In this document: piece after piece, positions 35,031 through 48,069 of the stretch | Layout of the letters: every line of letters begins with the position of its first letter | Numbering within the stretch: the first letter of the stretch is position 1 | Assembly (NCBI GenBank): GCA_026874595.1 | Contig: CM049316.1 | Span: 20,423,839 to 20,487,838, forward strand | Origin: Sipunculus nudus | Taxonomy: Eukaryota > Annelida > Sipuncula > Golfingiida > Sipunculidae | Direction: 5' to 3' | Length of the DNA stretch: 64,000 bases | Notes under the pieces: generated by a model | Told to the model about the DNA's origin: nothing | The model's input: the letters and a program-made list of their open reading frames with translations, nothing else | The model's database searches: none | Translations under genes and position numbers: made by a program

Positions 35031-38000
35031 AACATGTACCACTAACCACAAACCCGTTACCAGGTAGTCCTAATCTGTATATTCGCAACTTTCTTCACTA
35101 ACGACAGAAGATTAGTTTCAATACTAGGTGCGACATTTCCAGATAGAAAAAAAAGAAATGTTTAACGTTCCATGATGTACGACTTCTATATTACCAGGAA
35201 ATATCCGTTGTATTTATTGTTTACGCAATATTACATGGCATGAACGATTGATAGACAAGTTCGCCATTGGGCATGTGATAAAACTCCTATTGTACATTGG
35301 GTTCTGGCTTTCGTACAGTATGACAGGATTAAGTTCAGTCCCTATTTAATTTTTAATTTGGATCGAAGGTAAATAATTCACTGGAGTATGTATAAATGAT
35401 TTTCTGTACAGGATAGGGCATATGCAGTAGATAGTAAAAAATAATGTATTGGCTATATGCCTTAATAATCATGACGATCCTCGCATTCTTAGTCTCTGTC
35501 TGTCCTGGTAGTTTGTCTGTTTTCGTTTAAGAGTTGACTGTCAACAAATGGTACCATTTGATGGTGTTAAGCAAGTCAATCTTAATATAAAACGATTATT
35601 ACGTGCCATTCTTCGGATTATAGAGGCCCCGCTTGGAGAAGCGGGTGGCCTATAGTAATTCCCTGTCTGTCCGTCCGTCAGCAAATTCGTTTCCGGGTGA
35701 TAACTTTAGTTTGGATGGACGGATGGATTTCAAACTTAATGTATATATGCCCCACCACTAAAGCAAGAACCCTATTGATTTTTGGGTCATGAGGTCAAAG
35801 GTCAAGATCACAATACCCACATCTTAAAAGTTTGTGGATCCATTATAAGCCAAACTTTTCATTTCAGACCTTCCATCTTGCACATATGCCTCACCTACCA
35901 ATAGGGGAAGATTCCTATTTATTTTGGGGGCACAAGGTCCTAGATCAAGGCCGCAAGAGCCAGCTGTCCACAAATTAATTTCCGGATGATAACTCCAGTT
36001 TTTATGGACGTATGGATTTCAAACTTCAGTTATATTTGGCTCATTACTTAAGCAATTACCCTGTTTATTTTCGTGTGATAAGGTCAAAGGTCAAGGTCAC
36101 AGGATCCACATATTCAAAAAGATTGTGAATGCATTTTTAGCCAAACTCTTCACCGCAGACCTTCCATCTTGCACATATAGCTTACCTGCCGATATGGGAT
36201 GATCCCTATCGATTTTTTGGTGATTTACATGCCAAATAGGCTTACATTGTAATTCATCCGATGTAATTATTATAAACGACCATCCCTAATTCAAACCTTA
36301 ACGTCTTGGTTCAGATGTTTAAATACTGTTTTGGGTCAGTCCCCTCTGTCTCTGCATGTAAACAGGTCCTTTCTTATATTTTTTTCAAGCATCACTCTGA
36401 CCACAGTGGAATTCTATGGGCCTTTTGCGTGGCCCTTCCTGAGTATTCTGGTTATCAAGAAAAATGGGAAAGCATGAGGACTTCATAGTGGCTCCGATTG
36501 GTTATAAGAACACTGTGCAAATTGCTATGTGGCATCTAATTAATAACCTCAAACACCTTCGGTCAATGGTAGATGAACGTTACCTGCGAATATCCATTTG
36601 CTGACTTGATTCATGTAATAACCTATATTAGTAACATATTTTGGCTGTTATCTATTCAATGGAAACAAAAATAAACTGACATTATTTTTCATATCCATTG
36701 TGCTACGGTGTCATATTCACAAGTTGTTTAATGTTCCCAATAATTATGAGGGAAAATATAAAACATTATTACAAGTATTACTCTTTGGAAATGAAACCAT
36801 CGTGCTTTGCGGGATAATTTGTTTCGTTGTATTTACGAAACTGAAGAAAAACTTCCTGTTTAAGGGAAGTGTTCAGTGATTTGTATGTTCCTGATGAAAC
36901 TGCAGTAATTTAGCCGTTTTTATATAAATCAATAAACGAAGAAAATGTATATTCCCCCCCCCCCAGAATATAATATGGTGTAACATTTTGTGATATCTAT
37001 TCTACCAAAATATCAATATTAAACACAGGGAGCTCAGCCTTTATCACTATGGAGCAAGGTTCTCACAGGCAGCTGTTTCATGTTCTCTTAAAAAAGACAT
37101 TCTTTAAAATCACATGTGATCTATTATATATCGACTGTGTGAAAACAGTAAGTTTAGGTTGCTTCAATCAATATATGCTATTTTATTTCATGTGGGTTAC
37201 AGTTATATTACTTAATGAATACACATAACTGCCAGACCTGTAAATTGAATTATCTGAATCAATGGTTTTCCGATGCTGTTTAATGCAGATTCAACGTACC
37301 TGATGATAATTGAAGTGATAAATATAATTTCAAAATATGGATATCACAATATGCTCTGGGCTTTACACGTTTTCTACCTGTCTTGCACAGGGATCTATAT
37401 TTCAAACTGAATAATTAAGGTTCTTTCTCTTTGGTTCCCTTAAAGATTAACTTGCTTTCTAAATTGCAAAACAACCTTAACGTCTGATCTGAATATATGT
37501 AACTGCCCTGAGGGCGGGATAAAAAATATAACGTAGAACTCATGCGAATATATGAGAGTTCAACGTCAAAATATTTTTAGCCGGTGGGTTGGTAAGTGTA
37601 AGTGAGCATAAGCTGGAGTTGTGATATGTTCATTCTGAAAGGGGGCTGGTCTAAATGTTCAACCACGTTGCCGTCGTTAGGCTTTTATACACGTTTGACC
37701 GGGAGCCTTACCCAATAGGGACAAAACCAGGATTGGTATTGTCGCTTATTGATCAAAACGTTATTTCTCTTTTACGACTTTTCGTTAAAAACCTTTCCCC
37801 TGGCACTATGAATAAGTTATATGAAGAGAACAAGTGCAGACCAAATGGTATTAAAAATTTATTTAATCCATGCACTGCGAAGTACTTGCTGTATAGATTC
37901 TAAGCGCGTAGTCGATGAAGATCCAGTGCCACAAGCCAATTGTCTTAATATATTAAGTTGTGTGTAGACGATGTATTCAATGTATGGTAAAAACACCCCA

Positions 38001-38095
38001 GTCCTTAAACTACTGAAGAAGGGGTTGCAATGGTTTCTGGTAGCAACCGATAATAGGATTAACATGCCTTTATCTAATAAACCGAACTTAGGGTA
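35030..38095 (+). repeat. array unit A2
   Basis: Starts with the same GTAGTCCTAATCTGTATATT block as unit B1 and carries the A-type signature TGATGAAACTGCAGTAA at about 36893. Like A1 it lacks the B-only segment, and it shares TAATCCATGCAC...TACTTGCTGTATAG (28365 and 37864) and AAACACCCC (28574 and 37989) with A1. A bivalve-type repeat is inserted at 35628. Confidence 0.75.
35628..36225 (+). repeat. bivalve-type dispersed repeat, two ~290-bp monomers, inserted in unit A2
   Basis: Starts with a hairpin (CCCGCTT-GGAG-AAGCGGG) and CCTGTCTGTCCGTCC. Two tandem monomers each contain TCCGGRTGATAACT (about 35693 and 35982), AGGTCAAAGGTCA (35792, 36081) and GACCTTCCATCTTGCACATA. The AGGTCAAAGGTCA words are direct-repeat-1 nuclear-receptor-like sites. 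It interrupts sequence continuous in unit A1. Confidence 0.75.
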
Positions 38096-39850
38096 AAAGA
38101 AACGTTTAGCCTGACATAATTCCGAAGATTTGTTCCAGGAACTATGACATATATTACCAATATACATCGATTATGTGTATTGTTTACGTATGAATATTTG
38201 GATTGAGCAAATAATAGACAACTTTGTAAATGGGCATGTGATAAAAGTACAAGTGTTTATTGAGTTCTTTCAATATGACAACATTAAGATTACTCTGAAA
38301 TTTTGATTTGGATCGAGGTTATATAAATAGTGTAGTATTATTTTAAAATAATTTTCTGTACTGATAAGCGTTATGAAGTAGAAAGTAGGAAATAAGGCAT
38401 TGGCTATACACTTTAATCAGTCTAACAATCCTTGCATGGTTGTCTCCGGAAATCTTTGTAATTTGATTGTTTTCGTCTAAAAAAAACACCAGTAAAGAAA
38501 ATTAAATGTACAGAAACGAAACCATACAATAGAAATAAGCAAATCAGTCTCAACATAATAAGATTTTTACCAGCCACATGTCAGATTCGTATCAGGCACA
38601 ATAGGATAGGATGAGGAATTCATAGTGGTAAGGAATGGTTTTAAGAACACTCTACTAACAGTCGTGTGACATCTAATTAATAACCACACACACCTGGGCC
38701 TCCTTGTAGGTGCAATTATCCCCGAATAACCACGACTTGATGGAATCCGTATTTATCGTATATTTGAGTCATTATTTATGCAACTAAAATATAAATATTA
38801 ATGAAGCAACAACTGATTCTAATAACATTCCCCAACACTGAAAGTCCAACCCTTTGTTTCGAGTAGAAAAAAAATAACGGTAAATTCGACTGTACTTCTT
38901 ATTGTTAAAAAGAAATAATTTCATCAGTGACAAATGGGGTGGGCGCAATGTGTTAATGCACTGTGCTTATTAGTTTGTCTCTTTAAAGGGTTTCGGTATT
39001 TGTCCTGCTGATAAATTGACCTAATTGAGATCGGGTTTATATCAACAATTATCCTACTTCCTGTATCGGGGATTTTTTAAACAAGGTGTTTGTACAGTTT
39101 CATTCCTATTGTCATGGCCCTTATTTGTTCATCCTTAAAAGGTCTCATTTTATCCATCATACTTTGTCCTCCATACTAGACTGCGCTCAATGAAGAAAAA
39201 AAAAATGAACTATAAAAACTTAAGGTAGCACCGTCATCTGCATTCACTGTGCACTCTTAATAAAAGAACAAATAATATAGAACAAACCCATCACAAAAAA
39301 AAAAATAATTTTTTAAAACTTTTTTTTTAACTAATACATATATGACCATTTTTTTCTGCCACGATGTATATAGTTATTGTCCAGGCTTCAGTGGATTCTA
39401 GAGAGACAAGCAGTTCAAAGCTGTGTGAAAACAATGTAGCTTGCTCAAATTGTAGTTATGATTCGCTTATTTTTGCTATTATTCTGGACATAATTCAGAC
39501 AATGCAAAATAAAACTGGCTAATGGGGGCATGAAGATCTATTTTCGGCCTATACGTTTAAGAATCAAATGTGGAGTAAGCAATAAACCCCTTATTTATCT
39601 TGTATAGTTTGTGCTTTTGTGTCATATTATTTCTTATACTTCATCTGTCCGATGCCAGATAAAAAACTATGAGTTGTTTAATGTGCTCCATATAATTACC
39701 GAGCATATATAACAACATGAAAAGCAGGACTTTGTGCAATAAATTACTTAGCATGTTTATTTGTTTTGTTGTATTTAACGTGATTAAAAGAAGAAAACTT
39801 TTCCTGTTTCAGAGGAGTCTCTGAGTTTGGTATGTTCCTGATGTCTGCGA
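38095..39850 (+). repeat. array unit B2 (3' truncated)
   Basis: Starts at GAAACGTTTAGCCTGACATAA, equivalent to 29594 in B1. It carries the B-only segment (for example TTGAGTCATTATTTATGCAA at about 38763, and GTTATTGTCCAGGCTTCAGTGG at about 39372) and the B-type signature TGATGTCTGCGAG (about 39838). Similarity to the array stops just after that. Confidence 0.75.
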
Positions 39851-39859
39851 GTAAGATTA

Positions 39860-41670
39860 AAAATGACATAGCACTTACTGAATTACAGAATACGGACTGA
39901 TGGTATTAAAGAATGAGAATCACATTAATTGCAAATCTAATGATCCCCAGACTATGCCTACACCTCGGGTAAGATAATCAAACTAACTGCTAATTCAATG
40001 ATAAACCGACCAAGTGAACACTTGGTGTACTTAACTTACTTTAAGATACCTCGACTGTACAATAAATGAATGATGAAAAAAAGTACCTTTTATTATAATA
40101 ATAAGCTCTAAATAACTATTTAAAATGCACAATGTACGTATAGGCATGACTGTTATGTATGTCCAATTCAAAACCGATTCACGTATTCATTATTCAGAAA
40201 TCGAATTTTTTACAATTTTGCAATTGTAGTTTGAATTTGCATATTAGGAAGAACAAATTTTTGCAGATTGTATGTATAATTCTATTATCACACCATATGT
40301 GTTTACGCGATAGAATTTTTTGCAAAGGAAACAGTGTAAATTAAGCCGGCCCCAACCGTAAATAATTGTTGCGCCATGAATGGTCAAACACATAGAAACC
40401 TATGACCTGGGTTAACTTGCCGACAGGGTGCTGGAGCACAAGTTTACAGTCACATTTATTTCATATCACACATTTAGCTCAAGCATCCGCAATTTCTGGA
40501 ATGTTCACCAGCCATTGTCTAGCTTCTGTTATCGCGCCTGCATACTCACCATACTTTGAAACTTAGAGGATGACGAACTTACTATATCAAAGACAAAGTC
40601 CCTTGCTAACCCTTTCTAAAAAATCACGATAAAAATGATAATGCAGTGCATATACTGTATGACATGACTTCAGTTATCTTTATTGTTGTTGCAATCATGC
40701 ACGATTATTTTAGTATTTTCTAATTTGTTTGTTCCCATTTCAACGACAACAACAGTTATATGTTAAATACTACATGTACTGGTATTTCTATATATTTTTC
40801 GCATTTCCCCACACTGACCCATCGATTGTATCTTTAAGTGTATTGGTATAAACATTTAATTCCTAATGGATTTGCTTAGAAAATAAATGTTGCTTCAATT
40901 AAGTTGGCCAAATGATTTCAAATTATTGTCAACAAACAAATATTCCACACCTAGGAAGATGGCCACACTTTTATCCCTCTTCCTTAAATCCCTCGAAAGC
41001 CCATGGATATCCAGTGTGAGTCATCGCCGCAAGGTGTCACCAGTTAGGTGAAGAGATATCCTAACTGATATCTTCTCCAGCAGGGAATGCGATGCATTTA
41101 GTTAACAGACTTAAGTTCCCTTTTCCTTCTTACAGGAGGGAATACAACGAGATACCACCTCTTCTTGATGCCATCTATTCCCAGAAATTCAAATCAAGAT
41201 CCATGTTACTTCCCCTACCCCAACTTATAATCCTTTTTATAAACAGATCGAAAAACATTAGACAAAAGGATACATGAGCGGTAATATTACGGTAAATTGG
41301 AAAAGGTTTTATGGCTCATATTCTGATTTTTTTATCTTCACGGTCGACCATCTTTTTCTTATAGGATCATGGGCGATGATTCGGAAGAGGGCTCGTAGTA
41401 ATACATCATTAATTATCCCACCAGTTGGCACACGGGCGTGACTCATGCTCGAAATCACAAGAATTGGAAGGTACATACGCATACACACATACATGTAAGG
41501 GTAAGTGTGCAGGATTATCAGGCATAATATGATAATAATGTTTTGCCGGAGTTAACATAAACATAAGTTTTGTTATGTACATTCTCGTCTAAAAACTCCA
41601 AATGTTAACCACCCAATAGACGTTAACAAATGCCTGGCAGGTACCCTCATCCAAATTGGGAAATTGTCAA
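39860..41670. other. no gene recognised
   Basis: AT-rich sequence without convincing coding, repeat or RNA signals. Confidence 0.5.
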
Positions 41671-41689
41671 TCAAACACGCCTTCCTTGT

Positions 41690-41800
41690 GATGTGTGACG
41701 TTTGATTATAGCGACCACAGTGTACGGTATATCATTCGTGTAAAGTCACACGAACCAGACAGCAATCACCCTTCCCATCATGTGGACTATCTCCCTTTAT
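41690..41800 (-). pseudogene. TIR-domain ghost of a Toll-like receptor (1)
   Basis: Plus-strand TGTGACG-TTGATTATAGCGACCACAGTGTACGGTATATCA aligns with the intact gene at 23158-23200 (TGTGACGTCTCATTATGGCC, then ACCAGTGTGCGCGGCATGTCA). CCCTTCCCATCATGTGGA matches 23247-23263 at nearly the same spacing. This is the end of a TIR domain on the minus strand. A TA microsatellite begins at 41815. Confidence 0.65.
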
Positions 41801-41809
41801 GTGTATATA

Positions 41810-41815
41810 TATTTG

Positions 41816-41885
<70 letters not shown>
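41810..41885. repeat. TA microsatellite
   Basis: Nearly perfect TA run with a TG interruption, directly abutting the TIR ghost. Confidence 0.95.
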
Positions 41886-41888
<3 letters not shown>

Positions 41889-42194
41889 TTCCACCACAGA
41901 CTAACATGGCTACATTAGTAATTATATACATAAATAATTATATACATATATACATTCAGTCTACTTCTAAAAGAATAATGATAACATTATAGCAGCTGCT
42001 TAATTAGATGAGTGGTGTAAATAAAGGAGTAGGCTTGCAAGCTGCGAATTGTAACTGAGCTGAGTAATTTGCTCTTTATTTATGGTTTGCTTCCTTTTTC
42101 GGGATTGACAGTAAACAGAAGTTGTGCTTAGTTAAGGATCCGTCGTAAAAGCCCTTGATTGAAATATAAACCGACTCCAAATGTCCATCAAGCA

Positions 42195-42385
42195 CTCCTG
42201 CCTAGTAATGTTCGACGTCTCATTATAACCTCCAGTGTTCGAAGGATGTCAGCCTATGCATCCTCGTTGCATCATTTAGACTTGAAAGAAAGCAACCAGT
42301 AAATCTGTGTGCTTGTGAACCTCAGCCATTTAAAAATTACTCAGCCCACTGCGAATAATATTCCATTACAGAATAAGCAACGAGG
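42195..42385 (-). pseudogene. TIR-domain ghost of a Toll-like receptor (2)
   Basis: GACGTCTCATTATAACCTCC then AGTGTTCGAAGGATGTCAGCC is close to the intact TLR at 23161-23203. Further on, CAGCCATTTAAAAATTACTC and CCACTGCGAATAATATTCC correspond to 23268-23312 (the WCKFEMHMA region). It has many indels, no frame, and lies about 500 bp from ghost 1. Confidence 0.7.
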
Positions 42386-42389
42386 GACA

Positions 42390-43583
42390 CTTAAACCGAA
42401 TCTAAGTACCTGACAATGTCTCGTCTGTTGAGGCACAGTTATCTGATTTCTTTATATGGGTGTCTTTTTTTCACTGGTATGGTACTTTATACACCCAATT
42501 AAACATTGCAGGGACATCCTGTGCATTTAGCAATTGAGCATTAAAAGCTTTATAATCATCTCGATGTTTGTATCTTGAAAAGGTAATTTCACACTAAGGA
42601 TTTTGTGTTTATGCTGATCTGTACATAACACTGTGTTCTACTCCAGGGCAGAAGAACAATGTGTACATGAAATGTACATAGATTTTAGATGGCAATGTCA
42701 GGGATATTGTTTGTTAACATATAATTCAGGCCATTTTGTGTGTAAATATGTGTGCATGTGTGTTCAGCAGTATATGTGATTGGTTTAAGATAATATATCC
42801 TGCACTTCACCATTTTGGACGATACGCAAAACAAAACAGGACGCTTTATAATTAACTAACGACCAGGAAGCAGCCCAATGAAAACACATATATGGTTATA
42901 CTGATAACACGAGGAACAGTCAGCAACTACAACACTAACAATTATTACAGGGTTATTCTCTGATAAGCTCATGATAAAGTTTACTCCGTGTTATTTGCTC
43001 CGTCTGTGCATTCAATGTGTATGTGTACTTCATTTTATATGTACATTGCTTATCAGGGCTTACGGTTGATTAATGTGATGTCAAAATTAAATTTATCAAC
43101 AGGCATAGGTGCAGACGATATAATATCCTTCTTAGGAGCCTCAGCATTTAAAGTTCTTACACAGATCGTTCGAAACGCTATATCCGTTCATTTTGATACA
43201 TTCTAGTGCATTTTATGTGGGAATATTTTCATTCCATTAAAACATTGCTTATATTCCACGGCCCATAACTATAACGTCGCCTCTCTTGGAGGCGATAAAG
43301 CAGTCTCACGATTTTACTTAGTAACCTGTTTTATTATATTCACATAAACTTTTCGAATTCTTTTAGTTAAATTTCTGATCATGTAATCAAAGGTTTTGTA
43401 TGAATTTAAAGGCATGTTGGTATGCATTTTCGATACCCATAAAGCACGGATATAGTTTTGTACCTTCTGATATGTGTATATATTGTTGTCAAAAACCCTG
43501 TTTTGTTGAAAAAGGAAGGGAAATCAACTACGGGGCGAACCTGTTTAGAATTGATGTTATTCTGCTTCAGAAGAACGGAAATA

Positions 43584-43644
<61 letters not shown>

Positions 43645-44880
43645 GCACATGTGGTCTAGCTGGTTGATCATATGTGTACATTTGTGTATATGAAGATGTT
43701 GTTACTACCCTAACATAACTTAACTGGATCTGTGAAACAAAGCAAAATACATGGAATAGTGCTATATGAAACTCTGACAGTTCAGGGACGTGGGCACCCT
43801 AACCAAAATTGGAGGCCCGGTATTCGATGCCCACACAGTGAGAACTGAATTTTCTGAGTATTCATTATTTATATATGTATGTGCAGGAGTACATATAGAG
43901 TCGGAAAGAGGAAGTTTCTCCTGGGTAAGATGATGCGTATCAGTTAACCTGTTGCCATGGCGACTGCACACTTCTCTTTTTCATATACAGCAATCTTTAT
44001 GTATGGTATATTATTCGTATTACTCTTATTTCAAAACTGTTCAAGGGGCATGTATGCATGTTTTCACGATTCTGTTTGCCTTTCCATTCGGCATTCTGAA
44101 TTGCTTCATTATTGCTATGGATCTGTAGACAACTTATGGAATTCCTGTGAAATCTATATTAATTATGTTATGGCGAGACCGAACATAGTTTTGCAAGTAC
44201 CTCTTTCCCAACAGTTCTAATCTTAATTATGCTTTTTCTATTACGATGAAAGGGTCCTATTGGCAATGCCTCTGAGCTATATATTTGGTACAAAACAAAT
44301 AACTGTAACACATAAATGTCAATCAGAGAACTGATATCGCAGTTCGAAAGATATTAAGCAAAAGCTCATTGCATATAAAGATTGAATATTCTGGGATTAA
44401 TAATATATTATTTGTTCCCAATTAAGAAAGTTGAGATGTATCAATCTTCTCAACAGTCCCAGGGGTCTTACGAATCACTCTATGTATATTGACAATTATG
44501 GCGGATAACCATGAGTTATAATGATGTAAATGAAATTAAAAATAATTAACATATTAGCCGGTGCCGACAATTGATTCAGCACACTAATCATAATAGAAAA
44601 TATTCCGTAATCCTGTGTATAATTGATACCTACATATACTCTTGATTTTTTCTCTTACCAGCATAACATTATGTATGGAAACATATTAAATAATCAAATG
44701 CATAATCTAAAAGGATTGTCCCCCGGTCCGGCAAAAGGCCCGCGTCTGTTCCAGAAGACATTTCAGCTCTAATTTATAAAGAAGATAAATTATTTGTGGA
44801 GACCCAATAAAGGGGATGTCAGGGGCAGCCTGACCAAGGTCCATTAGCCATAGCTGGATTCTGACATTAAAGGGTATAAA
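42390..44880. other. no gene recognised; GA microsatellite at 43585-43645
   Basis: AT-rich sequence. The GA repeat produces Arg-Glu and Leu-Ser artefact ORFs on the two strands. The open frame at 43957-44220 has no recognisable motif. Confidence 0.5.
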
Positions 44881-44889
44881 TTGGCATAC

Positions 44890-45705
44890 TTTGAACCACT
44901 TCTTTATTGCCGTTATACTTCCTCTTAAAACTACTATCGACCAAATATTTACATTATTGTTAGTTATATGTTAACAGCATATAAGACCATCTCCAGTAAT
45001 AAATGTCGCTGATATAAATGCTCAGATAACGATAAAGAAGAAGCTGTAGACAATTCTAATATGACGGCTCATTGCATGAGACAGTACATGATAAAACAAC
45101 ATAAGTCAAGCCTAAGGTCCTTATTATTTTAACGTGGACGGTTATTTTAAAGGAATAACTTATACAACCCCTACGAGTATAAACATCACGACAACCGATT
45201 TGTCCTCACGTAATTACAAAGCGCAAACCATCTTCAGACACAGCCGTTCTGTTACTCACGTGCAGATGTGAGATTAAACGTAAATACTCATCACCTTTTA
45301 AGCAGCAGCGTTGATCTCGTCGACCTTGTAGTCCGTCGGTATATCCAAATGTGATGGTAAGAGGTGAACGTTGTTGGTAGTTGAGAAATGTTTCCTCGCC
45401 GTTAGATATAACCCAATATTTACATTATCGTGAGTAATAAATTAACAGCATATTAGACAAATCGTGTGTGTGATGGAAGTGTTTTATATCTAGTCAAATA
45501 GAAAGAAACGCTAGGCGGGGTGGACTTTTTATTGCAGTAATACTTCCTCTTAAAACTACTATCACTTTTTACATTTTTGTTAGTTATATGTTAACAGAAT
45601 AAAAGACAAATAAAACGTGTCTGTGATGGAAGTGTTTTAGATCTTTCTTAGTCAAATAGAAAGAAACGTTAGGTGGGGTAATACTTCCTCTTACAATTAC
45701 TTTCT
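44890..45705 (+). repeat. diverged ~155-bp tandem repeat
   Basis: ACTTCCTCTTAAAACTACTA occurs at about 44920 and 45543 with a variant at 45682; GTGATGGAAGTGTTTTA followed by AGTCAAATAGAAAGAAACG occurs at about 45470 and 45623. The two complete monomers lie at about 45400-45545 and 45545-45700. Confidence 0.7.
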
Positions 45706-46429
45706 TTTCGGGGGACGCAGATGCCTTTTACTTTCCCTTCCACTTGTGTCAATACTTAAGTCATAAATAGTGTAGCATCATAATATATTTTAACGTGCGG
45801 CCTATTTTTTATTCTTGCTTCTTTGGTACTTATTCAATCCAATCATACTTTTGTTAGTATAATTTAATGGAATGTACATCCGTGGAGTTTGAATATGGCC
45901 CGAATATGTTCAGATGTCACTATCTATAATGTCTAACAAATCAGCTATTCAACTAGCTAACCACTGCGAGAAATAAAAGTATGGTTCAATATGAAAGCTC
46001 CGTTCCATCCACGTAAACCTTATCATGTACACAGCGTTTTAATCGATACTGTAAATAGACGTACACATGTCAGAACTAAACCTTGGCAAATGCTACTATA
46101 TTTCATTGAGAAAACCATGTAACTGAGGTGAATCAAATATGTTTCATAAAAGAATTTGCACATTTAAACATTGACTCATTTCGGATTTATCATCCACAGA
46201 ACATAAAGGTATCACGTTGTCATATATTATTGTGTAAATCAGCGTAACTCTTTGTGTGACTCTTGCGTGTGTCTTTAAAATTACATTTTTATGTACAGGA
46301 TTTAGAAATACCATTTTTAAGATTAGGACGTGCAGCGATATCATGTGCAATGGTAAACGTACATCCTCATGAAGCCAATACAAGAATCAAGTTTCATATA
46401 CTGAGTTATATTGCTCATGTACTTTACCC

Positions 46430-48063
46430 AGAACGGACTGTAGTCGGGACCAAAATGCAGGGACATGGTTTATTGTATCCTCCCCAGATCACAAGCGATA
46501 GGTGTGAGGCTCAAGATGGCCACAAGAGTGCGTGGCATGTCAGTAATCGGAACTTCTTCAAGCACAGCAACAATTCATTTATCTACCCCTTGCTACAGAA
46601 TGTGGATCCGGGCCATATGCATTTCAAATTTACACCAACCACTTTGAATAATATGTTTTTATAGCACAATGTTGGTTTTAACGACTTGTGGAAATGCTTC
46701 GAAGGATATTTACTTCAATCGGCCACCCAATTTCAAAATATCTGCAATGACACACAAACGAAACTCCATATCCCCTTCTATAAGATTTGGTATATGATGA
46801 TTCTCAACCCAAGGTAATTTTCTCTCGCTTAAAGCTACAAAAGCATCGTATTGAAACGCTCCGTCTGTTGCACAAATTCGGCGTACAGCTCCTGGTTTGA
46901 TTTTCAGACGAATGCAGAAATCCTTTATGTCTAATCTGTGCCAATACGCAATTATGGAAACCGTCAAAGAAAGGACAAAACAATACCAGAATACCTGCTA
47001 TAGTATACAACCATTGTAAGCTAGTGCTTTGTTTTACTCTGTTTACAAAACTCTTTTAAACCCCTGAACTAGACCAGTTTGTTTTCCGAAAGGTCTATGT
47101 ATATATATAGTTGAGTGTTTTTATTCTGCAAGGATAGATATACATTGGGGTTGATTATGCCAATTTTGCCGATTTCATTGGCCATGGAATGGAAAAGTGA
47201 TATGTTGTTGTAAACATGCCTTCTGAACATTTTTAGTGATGTTCCAAATTTCAGCGTACTGAAATTGGCATGTCTGCTGCTCCTGACAATCTTTTTTGTC
47301 TGTATGACCTGAAAGTATTTCTGGTGCTTGTTGACTTTTGTCTCAAACTTTAAGATGTCGAAGACCCAACAGGAATAATTACAATGACAGATGGTTGACG
47401 CTCACATAAAGTTTGGAGTAAAACCAATGAGCAAACTCGAAAAGGATGACATTCTCTTTCTGCTGATATCATGTTTCCTGAGTGAAGGTGTCTTAATAAA
47501 GTTTATAATTCTAAAGTGATATAATTATCTGAAAACACACTTGACCAATAAACATGTGTCAGCAGGAGTGTGCTTAATCTGTACTTTGTCAAGGACAGCA
47601 TCATAGAAGTTAAAATTCTATACTTATCTTTTCCCATTTCAGAATTCAAAGACAGATCTAGAGTTTCTAAATTTATAAGGAGCTTCAAGACGTTTGACAT
47701 CAGTGCTTTGGTGTCCAAGCCAAGAGAAGTTCTAAGATGTGTAAAGTGGTGAGACCCATATATGACTCTTCTTTTTGTGTAGAAATGCCGGAACTTCGCA
47801 AGTTGCATATCTCTAAGTAACAGCAGTTGACAAATGAACTATTCCTTTTTTCGGGGTGTTTGTTTTCCAGACAGTGTAAACTTTGAAACGTTATCTTGTA
47901 AAAAAAATGGAATATCCGTGAGCCCTTTGTTCCCACAGTTTACGATGGTGGAACCATGGTCCCGTGTACAGACGAAACTAGAACAATTGAAGCTTTGCCC
48001 AGGGATACAGAAAAACGCGGCCAACAGAGAAATCCAAATTACATGTGATAAAATGCTACGCAT
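46430..48063 (-). pseudogene. Toll-like receptor pseudogene, degraded
   Basis: The minus strand starts with a good signal peptide and LRR cap (ATG at 48061-48063; CNCGNKGL-type VNCGNKGLTDIPFFLQDNVS) but a frameshift follows. An LRR fragment at 47503-47808 (LLINLETLDLSLNSEMGKDK) matches residues 130-190 of the intact receptor. Most of the later LRRs are lost or unrecognisable (47060-47500). The membrane span and TIR start survive at 46710-47010 (TIAGILVLF; FQYDAFVALSERKLPWVENH), and the TIR tail is broken by stops to about 46430. The BB loop is frameshifted. It is more decayed than the copy at 51953-54237. Confidence 0.92.
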
Positions 48064-48069
48064 ATCTGC

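Noticed and set aside
43400-43693. Arg-Glu and Leu-Ser repeat frames
   Set aside because: Both strands of a GA microsatellite.
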